From NCBI GenBank assembly GCA_025266875.1, contig JALLLT010000007.1:1-64000 (forward strand): a DNA stretch of 64,000 nucleotides. Reading direction: 5' to 3'. Source of the DNA: Fennellomyces sp. T-0311 (Eukaryota; Mucoromycota; Mucoromycetes; Mucorales; Lichtheimiaceae). The first letter of the stretch is position 1, and each line of letters starts with the position of its first letter. The notes under the pieces were generated by a model. It was not told where the DNA came from and made no database searches. It saw nothing but the letters and a program-made list of their open reading frames with translations. A program made the position numbers and the translations under genes. Shown piece by piece: positions 1 to 10,926 of this stretch.

Positions 1-1
1 G

Positions 2-590
2 AAGGATCTTCAATCCAAAACAAGCACACTTTCAGATATAGCAAGTTTTATCGACAGTCACGCCGCGCTTGAACGAACGACCTTTATTCGATGACTCAAG
101 TAACGCCGAACGGCTAGAAAAACTTTCACATGCGCTCCTTGGGTCGTTCTCCAATAACAACGACCTGGGGATGTGTACATTGAGGCAGACATCCTAGGGC
201 TCACTGAGGCAACGTAACATCCGTTAAAACATATTATCGTTGTCTTATCTGGTGAACCTGGTGGAACCGCAAATACAGGAAATATTCAACAAGACACTTG
301 GCGCAGGTCGCATAAGCTCGCTTCAGGATGTGCCTGCAATCCGCAAAACTACCAAAAGAACTGAGGTAGTTACACTTGTAAAACAAATATGCAAGGTAAG
401 TTGTATGATATTAAGTATCGTCGAAAGCTAACAATAGTTTATCTCATTTTTGCAGCCACTAAATTCTAGAGACCCGGACCCACGTCAAGCGCTGTTAAAC
501 ATTGCAAAAATGAAAATTGAGATTTTGTCATCAGCCCAAGACAACAAGGAATACGACTGTCTGGAACTCCAAATCTTGGATATTTAGGAA
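2..590 (+). pseudogene. Coding-like fragment at left edge, unrecognised
   Basis: Two frames at 2-94 and 72-172 read as protein-like sequence but are offset from each other, as if by a frameshift. A further stretch at about 240-395 ends in AAG followed by a good donor (gtaagt at 396). It can be joined through an acceptor near 456 to an exon that runs to a TAG at 585-587. I do not recognise a family. It may be the 3' end of a gene that starts outside the window, or a decayed transposon gene. The exon from 240 has no ATG and an in-frame stop just upstream at 225-227, so it is not a complete gene by itself. Confidence 0.3.
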
Positions 591-686
591 TATATGTAAC
601 TAAGATCAAACCTTTTTGTGCCATGATAACCCTTGCATTAACCTAGTATTTGCTTTAGCATCAGAAACATTGAGCGTTAGGCGGAA

Positions 687-978
687 ATGAACGACAATAT
701 CAAGACAAGTGAAACGAGTTTCGTATGCAAAGTTTATCCTATAATCCAGTTCTTGATCCGAAGCCACCCAGGCATCCAAAAGCGATCGTATGTTTCTTAT
801 GTAGGCTCTGTAAAATGGTCTAACTGGACTGATATTTAGTGGAGAAATTACTGCTGCTGCGACGAAAATATCTCAAAACGGCATAAAGAAGGCTCATGGA
901 GTAGAAGCAGCAAACAATACATACGGACAAAAAATCGAGATGATCGTTACACACTCGGACATGACCACGGCACTTTAG
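687..978 (+). CDS. Hypothetical small protein, two exons
   Basis: ATG at 687. Exon 1 is 687-787 and exon 2 is 840-978 with a TAG stop. The 52-bp intron 788-839 has a gtatgt donor, a tctaact branch-like sequence and a tttag acceptor. Splicing gives 79 codons with no internal stop. No domain or membrane segment is recognised. The downstream half is Ala/Lys/Asn-rich. It could equally be an internal piece of the decayed gene to its left. The call rests only on an open spliced frame with plausible splice signals. Confidence 0.35.
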
Positions 979-1275
979 TCGTTCTCAAGCAACCACCCAC
1001 ACTCTTGCGGACGAAAGTCCAAAAATAGAAATTGACTAGCCTAATTTGTTGGTCATCCGAATGGATGGCTTGAGAGAGGCACTGGGTCGACCAAAATTTC
1101 CTAATTCGTGAGGATATCCAAGAGGTCAACAATTATCGATCAAAAGAAGCCGTTTGACTGTGAAATGAGGTAGATAGACAGTATTTCATATATTTATGAT
1201 GATTCAGATGTCCGAGAATATAAATAAGATCCAAAAATAAAAGAAGTCATACATTATTATTCTTTTTACCTTACT
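979..1275. other. Non-coding stretch, nothing recognised
   Basis: AT-rich DNA between the small ORF and the Harbinger accessory ORF. I looked here and beyond 4413 for the terminal inverted repeats of the Harbinger element and saw no convincing pair. Confidence 0.4.
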
Positions 1276-2350
1276 ATGCGCGACAACTTCATACTCTACG
1301 TCTATCCCACTGTTTCTCAAGGTAACCGTGAAGGTTCATCGCGTTCATCTGCACCGGTACCCTCTCAAAAAGGAGCTCCATCAACCAATGCTGCCGTTCC
1401 GCCGGTGGTTCCCCAACAGCACTCAGTCCATTCGATGTCACTTTCATATCCTGCCAATGGATCTTGGGATGAGCCAAGGTCGCTTCAACAGGATCGCCAG
1501 TATCCACGCTACTCGCCTGGGGAAAGTTCCTCATCTGTGCCTCCTCCTCATCTGACACTGCCGACTTAGCAACCATGGGTGAACTTGACCCAGCATGACA
1601 TCGAGCAAAGCATCTTCAGCGACAGTGATTCCGGAACAAACCGACATCCATGGACGCTTCAAGAAATCAACGAGTTGATCCGAATGAAGCAAGTAGAGGA
1701 AAGAGCGCTTGTCGGTGCCATAGGAAAAGTGGCGAAGGGGAAGGTCTGGGAAAGAATAGCCGCCGCGATCCACTTGAAGAACCCCTTTGTATCTCGATCC
1801 AATGAATTAGTTCGCAAGAAGTGGGAATCCCTCCTAACAGCGTACGAGAGAATTCGTGATGGAGGTTCTACTGGTGTTGGTGGTGGCCCTGCTGGGGAAA
1901 GATATCCCTGGTATGATGCTATGTTCGCATATCTTGGTGGTAGTGCAGGTGTCGAGGCAAGGTTTACTGTTGACTCTAGTTGTCAAGGCCCCTTGGTTCG
2001 AAGACGTACAGACGGCGACGAGACTGAAGCACAAGCACAGGAGCGACCAGCGCAGTGACGTAAGACCTTTCGGGAAGAGCTACTGGAATCCCAGCAAAAT
2101 GCTGTTCACAAAGCTCGACGAAATCTTCACGAAGATTACCGAGCAAGAGAAGCAGCTGGATGATGCGCGCGAGGCCGCTAACGAACGACGCTTCCAGGAG
2201 TAAATGCGCATTGTAAAGGAGATCGAGATGGAGAAGATCCGCGCCCAGACTGCCTCCGAGGAAAGGATGCTTCGCTTAGTTGCAGCACTTAGTGGTAGAA
2301 GACGAGTTGATGGGGATGGTGGTGAAGAAGAGCATAACGGTGATGAATAA
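1276..2350 (+). pseudogene. Myb/SANT-like protein of PIF/Harbinger element, broken
   Basis: The central part (about 1640-1860) encodes a trihelix or Myb/SANT-like DNA-binding domain with motifs such as HPWTLQEINELI and KKWESLLTAYERI. This type of protein accompanies PIF/Harbinger transposases and brings them to DNA. A Ser/Pro/Gln-rich N-terminal part lies in the same frame upstream but is cut by a TAG at 1567-1569. The C-terminal coiled-coil part (KLDEIFTKITEQEKQLDD) is in another frame from about 2050. It hits a TAA at 2201-2203 and continues to a TAA near 2350. At least one frameshift and two stops make it a pseudogene. It faces the transposase gene tail to tail. Confidence 0.65.
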
Positions 2351-2784
2351 ACGCGCTTTTTTGTCATTAAAATACTTTCCGTATCTATGTCTATGATAAA
2401 AAAAGAAGTTATATGAGTACGTAGCTGTACGAGATCATGATGAGTTGCCAAGATGCATTCAATAACTTCATTCGAAGAGTGTCATTGCATAATTAAGAAG
2501 TAAAAGAGCTTCTATCCATATACTGAGTACAGACGGACTACATAGCAAGAAATATGTGTGTACGTTTGACAGAAATAAGTGTGCACTTTTGAAAGAAAGT
2601 AGGAGAACTTGAAAGAAAAAACAAATAGTGGATGACGTGAATTGTGACAACATTTTAAATTCATGCAGATTACCTGCTATCCAAATGCTACTCGGCATAA
2701 TGCCAATTACATCTTATTGGATACTGTAGTAATAGTATTATATTTTATATCTTGCTAATTATAAAGTATGTATAAGTAAGTATA

Positions 2785-4413
2785 CTATCTACACCGTCGA
2801 GCCTCGAGATTATCCTTAAGCCTATCTCGCGCTATTTTACCACGGTTTAACAGATCCGCTGCTTCCTCTCTAGAGAGAGAGTCTGGCAAATCTCGTTCTG
2901 CGATCGATTCAAAACTGCCTAAAAACTCTCGTTCTGGCATCGGTTCGACTATGTCAGCTTGTTCTTGCAATTGCCGCTGCAATTCACTGCTCGTGCTAGC
3001 ATTGTCGTCATTATCGTCGTCGTCTACGTCATTGTTGCTGCTCGAGCCAGAGTTTTCGCCTCCAGGGTTACGGTGGGCATCGACTTGTTCAACTGCCACA
3101 CGGTTGGAATCATTGAGTGTCTGGTCAACATCGTCGATATTTGCAGGAAGATTGTTGCCAGGTCTGTCAATACAAATATTGTGTAAGATGCAGCAAACGT
3201 ATATCGTAAGCGCAAGATCGAGTTCGGAATGCTGGTACAGGTAATGCTTCACGAAACGCCATCGCGCAACAAGGCCAGAGAAGGTGTGTTCAATTCGCAT
3301 GCGTTGCGATGAGTGCATAAAATTGAATCGCTTCTCTGCAGGGTCACTGGTTTCTTTTGCATATGGGGTGATCAGATATGGTCGAAGGGATATGCAGAAT
3401 CTACACATAAATCTACCATATGAATAAAAATCCACTATTAACATGTTAGTACGTACCAGCAATGATATAAGATCCGTTAGGACACTTTTCCTCAGGTCTA
3501 TTCTTGAGGTCCTCTGCAAGCGAACTTCTGGAAAAAACTCTGGCATCATGAACACAGCCTAGAGTTATACAAAGTAATCAGTAAAGATATATTTATATTA
3601 TTTATACTAATATGATATACTTTACCTGATTCTCCAGGAAAGGCATATAAGATGCGCATATCCGCGTCACACACGGCCAGTAGGTTCATCGAGTTATGGT
3701 TCTTGCGATCCATGTAAGCGACATTACTGTGGGCGGGTTTATGGATAACAACCAGCTTGCCATCCATTGCCCCGATAACGTTGGTCAACCTCGGTCTCTG
3801 GACTATACGAGTCCGATCGCTTGGGACCAGTACATTCGCAAATTCGTCGGCAATTGCTTGGACTTCTTGTGTAGTTGTGGGCCAGCGAATATACCTACCA
3901 TGAACGTTGATCATGGCTTTCACAAAGGTTTTTGTAAAGTTACAGTACGACCCTTGGGACAGGCCAAAAAAGTTCTTGAATGCGCGATACCCAAGATGTG
4001 TGTTTGCATATCGCCATAGTACACAGGCAACTTGCATATACACCGGTGTTGCGTTTGTGGCAGTGGTCTGGTATAACGGATCAGATGACAGTGTTTACCA
4101 GCCACTCAAAAGTCGCCTTGTTCATCCGATAGTGAGCCTTATAGCTGTCTCTTGGATTATTGTCATCTTGAAGGCCGGGGTGCTCAACTACCCAATAGTG
4201 GTAGTTGGCCTCCTTGTTTTGTCGTTCGGCCCGGAAGTGGTGTGGCGATCCAACGTATGCATACGTTTCAACTGTCATGCTCATTGAACGCAATGCCGTT
4301 GTTGCCATTCCAACTAACAATAGCATATATACTCGGCGTCTATGCTGCGCTTGCTGGTGACGACGTTTACATTGTTGCTGACGGTATGCTTGTAATTGGT
4401 TGAGATGATCCAT
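2785..4413 (-). pseudogene. PIF/Harbinger DDE_4 transposase, broken
   Basis: On the minus strand this reads as a HARBI1-type transposase. It has the first catalytic Asp in GAMDGKLVVIHKP, the second region in the spliced GCVHDARVF, a conserved DSAYP motif, and the Glu in RIEHTFSGLVARWR. The C-terminal tail is acidic and Asn/Asp-rich. Two introns are readable: 3625-3559 (67 bp) and 3456-3401 (56 bp). Two single-base frameshifts break it. One lies between FEWLVN and the downstream frame near 4090-4100, the other just after DSAYP near 3387. With its convergent Myb-like partner it forms one inactive Harbinger element of about 3 kb. No terminal repeats were identified. Confidence 0.75.
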
Positions 4414-5400
4414 GATAAAAAAATGTGTATATATTACTTCAAAAATAATACCGTATATCTATATCTTTTTTACTGTACAACATTTTCCAAAATAAAAACC
4501 TCGAGCGTTTACTCATAAGATCTTACTAATGTGATATCGTCCGCAGCTTAATACCTTTTTCAAGTGATGATACGAGTAAAGACACACACTTTTCAGTTAC
4601 AAATACGAGAGGTATGCCGATATCGCTTCCATAATACATGTGTTACATGTACATTCCTTTTTCGATGAAGTGGATTTCCTTTTTCTCTTTTGACCTCAGT
4701 ACGGAGCATCGTTTCGTTCCTCTGTACTTCTCGCTCAATTTGGTTCCATCGGCCAACCCCGCTTTGGAAATTTTTCCTCGGTGTCTGAAAAACCTTTCTA
4801 AAAGCAGCTCTACCGGAAGAGTTTGGTGGATGCTTGAGAACGACTCTAATTGCCACCTTGTGAGCACCCACTCTCTAGTATGTACAGTATTTCCAAAAAT
4901 TAATGCCGCTACCCAAAGGAATCAATGTCGTTCCAAAAATGGAAGTTGCTGTATATTTTATATTGTTGCTAGGGTTTTATTTCTTTTAGGCGTCACTACC
5001 TGCCAATAACAATGTTACATTTAAGCGATCGGTTTGGGGATGTAAACTTCTTAATGACGGGAAAGGGAACGTACCAGTCAGATACTGGGTGACAAGTATA
5101 CAATGAGTTATAAGCGATACAAAAGTAATCAGGAACGGTAGACAATAAGTGCAAAACTATATAATCCATCATTGTCGTTAATATTCGGTACAGTCGTAAG
5201 CGTTCGTGAGAGCTCTTAAGTCACCACGTACAAAGAGGAAACGGCCACTTTTCTTCAACTATACGGAGTCAAAGGGATATGTGGGAAGAAAGAGTCTGTC
5301 TTTTTATTGTGAGGGTTTGGTAGATTATATGTATGGGCTATAGTTTGTGTTCCACATGATAGTTAGCGGGGAATCTTGTTGCTTTAGGCTGCGTGTTGAG
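4414..5400. other. Intergenic region, no gene recognised
   Basis: Several short ORFs on both strands (4593-5009) have no recognisable domain and look like chance frames. No repeat, tRNA-like fold or terminal repeat was recognised. Confidence 0.4.
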
Positions 5401-5457
5401 TTACTTCTCTACAATATTATAAAAATTGGACCTTGGCGACATTGATTTTATGGATAG

Positions 5458-5987
5458 TGTAGTGTCGGATCCAGTAAAGTGACAGCAGCAGGACCTGTAT
5501 AGAGAAGCCCTGCCATGTGAGCAAAGAACAAAATATAATACTTCGCAAAAACAAAAGTCTACCTGTATAATTATCTGGAAAAAGCCAATACGCAAGTGCA
5601 GTATTGGAATGGAATTGAATCACACTTGCGGTGCGAGGATACAATTAGAAAAGAAATGAAAGTACCCCTCAACGGAGCACTGGAACAATTACAAATCACT
5701 AATAAAACCAATCACTATGAATACACTAGAATTTACAACAATCAAAAGCACACTCACGGCAGAGCTCTCTCCTATCCTCCTCTGGGAAGAAAAGCCTTGT
5801 TGTTTATTCATCTGATCAAGTTTTGCTTTTTAAAGCACACAGTGTTGTACAATTTGAAGGTCATATTAGGAAACTAGTGCAGTAATTAATCGTTAGGGAA
5901 TACTTGTGCGGATTCGCCATAAGAGTTTGGTTCAGTATGCTTCAATCACCCTTGATTTTTACTATAACTTTTAACCCCGCACCAACA
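5458..5987. mobile_element. Solo LTR, copy 1 (530 bp)
   Basis: The element starts TGT and ends ACA and is flanked by the 4-bp direct repeat ATAG (5454-5457 and 5988-5991). A second copy of exactly the same length lies at 26852-27381, with only two base differences seen (near the 3' end). No internal retrotransposon sequence is attached, so it is a solo LTR left by LTR-LTR recombination. The 93-aa ORF inside it (5596-5877) is conserved only because the repeat is conserved, and it resembles no known protein. Confidence 0.85.
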
Positions 5988-6012
5988 ATAGCGGCATTAC
6001 TTTTTGGAAATA

Positions 6013-6026
6013 CTGTATATTTTACT
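6013..6026. repeat. LINE target-site duplication, copy 1 of 3
   Basis: CTGTATATTTTACT immediately precedes the first LINE copy. The same 14 bases follow LINE copy 1 (7653-7666) and LINE copy 2 (8115-8128). This is the signature of target-primed reverse transcription. Confidence 0.85.
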
Positions 6027-7652
6027 TGCCCGTGCCGCACGCCAAACCACTACATCAGTTGCCATCAATTCCTTATTGTATGCAGATGATGTCGCCATCC
6101 TTGGATCTCCAGAGCATGTACACACCCTCCTGGCCGTGGCCGAACAGCACTCTCAGGCTCTTGGATATCGCTGGCACCCAGCGAAATGTCAAGTCATTGA
6201 TAGCGGTCCTACTCGATACACCTTATATGGCGAACCTTTGGCAAAGGTAGCATGGGTCGAATATCTGGGTATACCATTCAACGCCAAAGGAATCGACACT
6301 AGCCGCCTCATACAACATAACACAGCCAAGACCACAAATGCCATGCGCATGCTTCACAGCATTGGTGCTCAGCAGTACAGCTTTGGCCTCGGTGTCTCGC
6401 TCCGTTTGTATCGCACATTTATCCGCCCCGTGATGGAATATGGGCTTGCAATAGCCAAACTCACAGCAGCCTTGAAAACACAGCTGGAACGCACCCAAAA
6501 ACGCTGTGTATGGTTAGCACTCAATGTGACCGACGTTACTGCAACCACTCCAACTATTATTCCTCTGCACCTTGCCGCCCTACCTGATATGTCCCTCCGA
6601 GCAACTATTCTGCAGTTCAAGTTTGTTCGCCGAGCACATGAATTGCCACCTACAACATTGCTGGCCAGTGTTGTGGACTCGCTTCTCCGGCGCCAACAAC
6701 CGGACAGGGAATGGCTTGCCATGACCAGAAATAAGTTATGGGTCGAGTACAAACAAGCGCTCCACAGCCCAAACCCACCACGGTACCCCATGGAACATAT
6801 CATTCGCAGTCACCTAACCGAGGAACTGGAAACAAGGCGCCAACAGTTTCCTTCAGTGGCCCGTGCCCTCCCGGAGCGCCGCTGGGATCCGATATTATTT
6901 TTGCCTGCCAGCAGTCAAGCTCGCCATCGCCTTGTCAAGTGGCGTATGCACTGGCTCCCTTCTTTTCCTCTTAAAAAATGCAGATGTGGCGTGAGTGGCA
7001 AGACACCTAACCGATACCACTTCCAACCGCTCACCGTACCACTACTTGTCTGCCCACTGGTTGAACCAGCCTTCCAACGTCTGCTCCAAAGCTACAACAA
7101 GCCTGTCGATCGCACTCAGCATATCATTGACATCCTCCTCAATGACCTACCACGCAAGGCCAAAAGCCTACGGTCTGGCCACTGGCGCCGAACATGGCCA
7201 CTGCTTCTCCAAGTTCTTCGGGATATTGATGTATGTACCCATCCAGATACACAATTTGACCCAGAACCCGATCCACAGTTGATCCTGGATGCATTCTTTG
7301 CCGATACCAACAGCAATATCGATACCACTGGCTAGTATTCCCACTACCATGGGTGCACACACAACTGCCGCTATCACTACCTCCCTTTCTTTTTCCTTTT
7401 CTTTACTTTGTCGCGTAGCTAGAATTTTATATTTATTGCCATACCTGATACCTCCCGAGCTCACAGTCCTCACATCAGGTTTTTCTTCCCAGTAAGGGTT
7501 TTCCTGTATGTCCCACCACCTATACCCACTTCTCAATTCCTATCTACACTTTCCAATTCCCTCTGCCCTCAATATGGCCGGCAAATTGCCTAAAGGATGT
7601 TGCCCTCGAGTGCCATACCCACAAATTATAATAATAATAAATACGCTTTAAT
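6027..7652 (+). mobile_element. 5'-truncated LINE, copy 1, with RT C-terminal part
   Basis: An open frame runs through this copy to a TAG at 7333-7335. It begins inside the reverse transcriptase just before the catalytic YADD box (LLYADDVAIL). It continues through the thumb region (WVEYLGIPFN) and a Cys/His-containing C-terminal segment (KKCRCG...H...C). Upstream RT motifs, endonuclease and ORF1 are missing, so it is a truncated, non-autonomous copy. The 3' part ends in a short ATA/ATAATA-rich tail rather than a long poly(A). It lies between the first and second copies of the 14-bp target duplication. The frame has no stop, which suggests a recent insertion. Confidence 0.85.
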
Positions 7653-7666
7653 CTGTATATTTTACT
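7653..7666. repeat. LINE target-site duplication, copy 2 of 3
   Basis: The 14-bp sequence CTGTATATTTTACT separates the two LINE copies. Confidence 0.85.
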
Positions 7667-8114
7667 ACTGCTTCTCCAAGTTCTTCGGGATATTGATGTA
7701 TGTACCCATCCAGATACACAATTTGACCCAGAACCCGATCCACAGTTGATCCTCGATGCATTCTTTGACGATACCAACAGCAATATCGATACCACTGGCT
7801 AGTATTCCCACTACCATGGGTACACACACAACTGCCGCTATCACTACCTCCCTTTCTTTTTTCTTTTCTTTACTTTGTCGCGTAGCTAGAATTTTATATT
7901 TATTGCCATACCTGATACCTCCCGAGCTCAGTCCTCACATCAGGTTTTTCTTCCCAGTAAGGGTTTTCCTGTATGTCCCACCACCTATACCCACTTCTCA
8001 ATTCCTATCTACACTTTCCAATTCCCTCTTCCCTCAATATGGCCGGCAAATTGCCTAAAGGATGTTGCCCTCGAGTGCCATACCCACAAATTATAATAAT
8101 AAATACGCTTTAAT
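7667..8114 (+). mobile_element. 5'-truncated LINE, copy 2 (3' end only)
   Basis: This repeats the last 450 bases of copy 1, from the position matching about 7200. It has a few substitutions, a 2-base deletion near 7930 and a shorter ATA tail. It encodes only the final 40 or so residues of the RT ORF plus the 3' UTR. It is flanked by the second and third copies of the same 14-bp target sequence. Confidence 0.85.
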
Positions 8115-8128
8115 CTGTATATTTTACT
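8115..8128. repeat. LINE target-site duplication, copy 3 of 3
   Basis: The 14-bp CTGTATATTTTACT after LINE copy 2. The interrupted host frame resumes directly after it. Confidence 0.85.
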
Positions 8129-8591
8129 AAAGTGACTGGGTGGTTTGATGTGCGCGAGGTAAATCCCAACAAAGAAAGAAAGCTTTATACCTGCATAAAT
8201 ATCCTATTTAACAGTCGAAATCGCCACCTCCCCATATCGTTGGACCAATCGCTTGGTGCGGCAGTGTGCACTGGAGACTATGTTTACACGGTTAGTCCGG
8301 AACAAACTCACAGTCAAAACGCATTCAATTGTAATTGTGAATCGATCCAATGACGTAGGACATGTAGTTATGCTATGAAATTGCTCATAACTTCATATCA
8401 GAAGCAAGACAGAATGCCAAGTTGAACATTAATTAGTGTGGTACTTCCGCACATCTTCCGTTATATTCAGAATGTAAGTCTTTTATCTGTTTCGGCTTTG
8501 ATACAGATTTGTCGGCATAGTTTGCTTGCTTAAGAAATACGCATAACGTAACGTTTACAATACTACTCGATTAACGGTAAAGGTATAAATT

Positions 8592-10009
8592 TTACACAGT
8601 AGAATCGAAACCATACTGAGCACCCAACACACGCAGCTTGTCCTTGAGTGAATCCAGGCTTGTGTATGTGCCCTTGAGATGACGATCCCCGCTCAGGGGA
8701 TCAAAGGCCGTGCGTCCATGCAGCACACGACGGTTGGCAAACATAACTATGTTCAGCATGCATTAACAGTTGTTTCGGAATGGAGATTGCGCAAGTTACC
8801 TAATTGGCCAGGTTGAAGGGTAAGTTCGTAGCGAAGACGATCATCCTCGATAAAATCGGCGAATCGCTGGTAAGCACGGTAGTACTTGGTAGCTTGGGAA
8901 GGAGTCAGGTGATCCATGGGACCCATGAACTGTGGGGCGTAGTTGACATGCATGTCCCATGCAGGGCCGCTCTGCTGCTCGCCGGTGACGATGGTGGGAC
9001 GACGGTAGTACATGTGGTGACCATCGTTGATGTAGTGGAAGGTAGCAGGCGTGTTAACAAGAGTCTCGTAGTCTTCGGGGTACTGTTCTTGGAGGAGCTT
9101 GACGGCGTAGTATGAGTCGACAAAGATGCTGGCGCCACCGGTAACGCTATTCTTCAAGCTATGCAGCAACTGGACGCCTGGGGGACAGTCCAGGTACCTA
9201 AATGGAGGATTGGTCAGTCCGAATCCATTGATCTCATGCGAAGAAAGTTACATCAAATCCATATGAAAACCCAGGTACAAGCTGGTGTATGCAATGTTGC
9301 GCGACTTCGCAACGTTCTTCACGTCAAAATCTCGACCGTAGAACGTTTCCTGGACAGGGCCGATGCGTTCTGCTACAGTGGTAACTGCCTCATCCTTGAT
9401 CGGCACCTTGTCCAGGAACACCAGGCCATAGTTGTATAGTCGCTGAACCACCTCGTGAAGTCCTGCATCTGTGTTCATGTAATCATCATAGTGCACCCAT
9501 TTGAGTTTGTACTGGTCCTTGTGCCACGTATTAGGACGGATATGATTGAACCGGAACTGTTCGCTCGCTTCACGCGACGCGTAGCGTTGCAGAAACTCGA
9601 CTGGGTACTCGCTCACATGCTGGTCGGCTTCTTGGTGACGCAAAGGCTTATTCCAAACAATCTCGGCACTGTCGCCTTTAAATGTGACGGAAGACGGTGC
9701 AATGTCAAGTGGAACGTCGGCCGATGAATGGAGTTTTTGGCGATTGTCAGGATGCACGCACTTCTCGCACTGGCAATTGTCGCGAAGCCAAAGGTAGCTG
9801 TACGCGGAATCGACGTTGCCCTGGTTCCATTTCACACGAAGAGCGTCCTTGTCTACCTTCGACGACAAGATAGCCCCAGTGGCAGGAGCGACAGTGGCCT
9901 GAGCATTGGTGACATACGAGTATCTCTGGATCCAGCGAGTCGTGTGGGTATATCGAGTGTTGGCTGCACCTTGTCGAGCCAGCGATCGCGCAAAGAAACG
10001 TGTAGCCAT
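8592..10009 (-). CDS. Gamma-butyrobetaine dioxygenase-like 2OG/Fe(II) oxygenase
   Basis: Three exons: 10009-9252, 9197-8800 and 8746-8592, with introns of 54 and 53 bp. The product is 436 aa. The N-terminus (MATRFFARSLARQG, basic and Arg-rich) looks like a mitochondrial presequence. Next comes the Cys-rich zinc-binding domain typical of this family (WLRDNCQCEKCVHPDNR), then the TauD/TfdA double-stranded beta-helix. The iron-binding HxD is visible as FHMDL, just before exon 1 ends. The second His is in VLHGRTAF in exon 3. Family members hydroxylate gamma-butyrobetaine (carnitine synthesis) or trimethyllysine. The PPGVQLLHSLKN stretch favours the butyrobetaine type, but sequence alone does not settle the substrate. 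No frameshift or stop is seen. Confidence 0.85.
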
Positions 10010-10388
10010 CGGAATAGGAGTTAGTCAGCGCAACCGTCGCACCCCGGGCACAAAGGCGCGCTTTAATAGCGGAGGAAGAATCGGGTTTGTCACGCCATGT
10101 TTTCATGGATGAAAATGTGGGGAAAAAACGATCGAAAACTCTTTTTTGCTAGGTTCAGGCTGGTTGGTGCGGCGAATGGGTACACACAAGCTACACAGAC
10201 GACGTTTTCATTTTGGATATACGCTTGCTCTTGTTGACTTTTTCAGAACGAGGGTAACCATGTGTTGTTTTCTGAAACAGCCATAGGCAGGCCTCGAATA
10301 CCAGTGCTAATGGCGGCCACGTCGTCTCGTCCATATGTATTGGCTTGATGACAAGGACAACGGATGTCTGTACACCTCAGCACGCCGC
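10010..10388. other. Promoter side of the dioxygenase gene, no gene seen
   Basis: A 379-bp gap between the dioxygenase start and the 3' end of the next minus-strand gene. No clear motif was recognised. Confidence 0.4.
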
Positions 10389-10926
10389 TCACTGTCTTCC
10401 CAACGGCACTCCAGCAGTTCCATGAGGCACCATACGGTTCATGATAGTATCACTACGCAACCTGATAAAAATCATAGACAGTGAGAGGAGACAACATACC
10501 GGATAACAGGCTGGAAAATGCGCATAACAATATATGCCAGCGTTGTTGAGAGTATCAAGGGCACCAAAAGCGAATTAAGGGACGTGACCCTTGCTGTCAA
10601 GCTCCTCCATGCCGACTCCATACCACAGATTTGCACCACTGTCCCGCGAACAATAAACTCTATGGGCTTTGCAATGTTGACACTCATACCGTTGATACAA
10701 TTAACGCGTTTCACTTCCCGCTGCTCTTTTCGTGGCTCGTCTCGCTCGTGTCGTTGAAGCTGCTCTGGAAGCCAATGACTCAGATTCTTTCTTGGATGCT
10801 GGTGGCTAAAACGCGATCTGTCAGTACCCGGGCAATATCAAATGATGCTGATGGTATAGCTCGTAATCGGTGAATACGTAAAGTGAAATCACCAAGGTAG
10901 CTAACGACGTGACGCAGGTCCGCCAT
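10389..10926 (-). CDS. Hypothetical small single-pass membrane protein
   Basis: Inferred three-exon gene: 10926-10828, 10759-10500 and 10461-10389. The joined frame is exactly 144 codons (143 aa) with no internal stop. Intron 1 (68 bp) has a gtactg donor and gcag acceptor. Intron 2 is very short (38 bp, gtatgt...tcag), so reading through to the TGA near 10472 is a possible alternative end. The product is basic in the middle (RHERDEPRKEQREVKR), with one hydrophobic segment (LLVPLILSTTLAYIVMRIF) near residues 95-115. No family is recognised. It shares its strand with the dioxygenase gene. Confidence 0.45.

Larger units (their letters stand above)
5401..8353 (+). pseudogene. Open frame interrupted by LTR and LINE insertions
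   Basis: Removing the solo LTR with one 4-bp target duplication (5458-5991) and the two LINE copies with their target duplications (6027-8128) joins 5401-5457, 5992-6026 and 8129-8353. The result is one frame of about 107 codons without a stop. It contains a hydrophobic segment (LATLILWIAALLFG) that could span a membrane, then VYFTKVTGWFDVRE. There is no ATG in the first piece and a TGA lies just upstream, so this is probably an inner or last exon of a larger gene (possible acceptor at 5399-5400). The family is not recognised. The open frame across three junctions is the evidence that it was coding. Confidence 0.45.

Noticed and set aside
5596..5877. 93-codon ORF repeated exactly at 26990-27271
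   Set aside because: It lies wholly inside the solo LTR. Its conservation is explained by the repeat, and no protein family is recognised.
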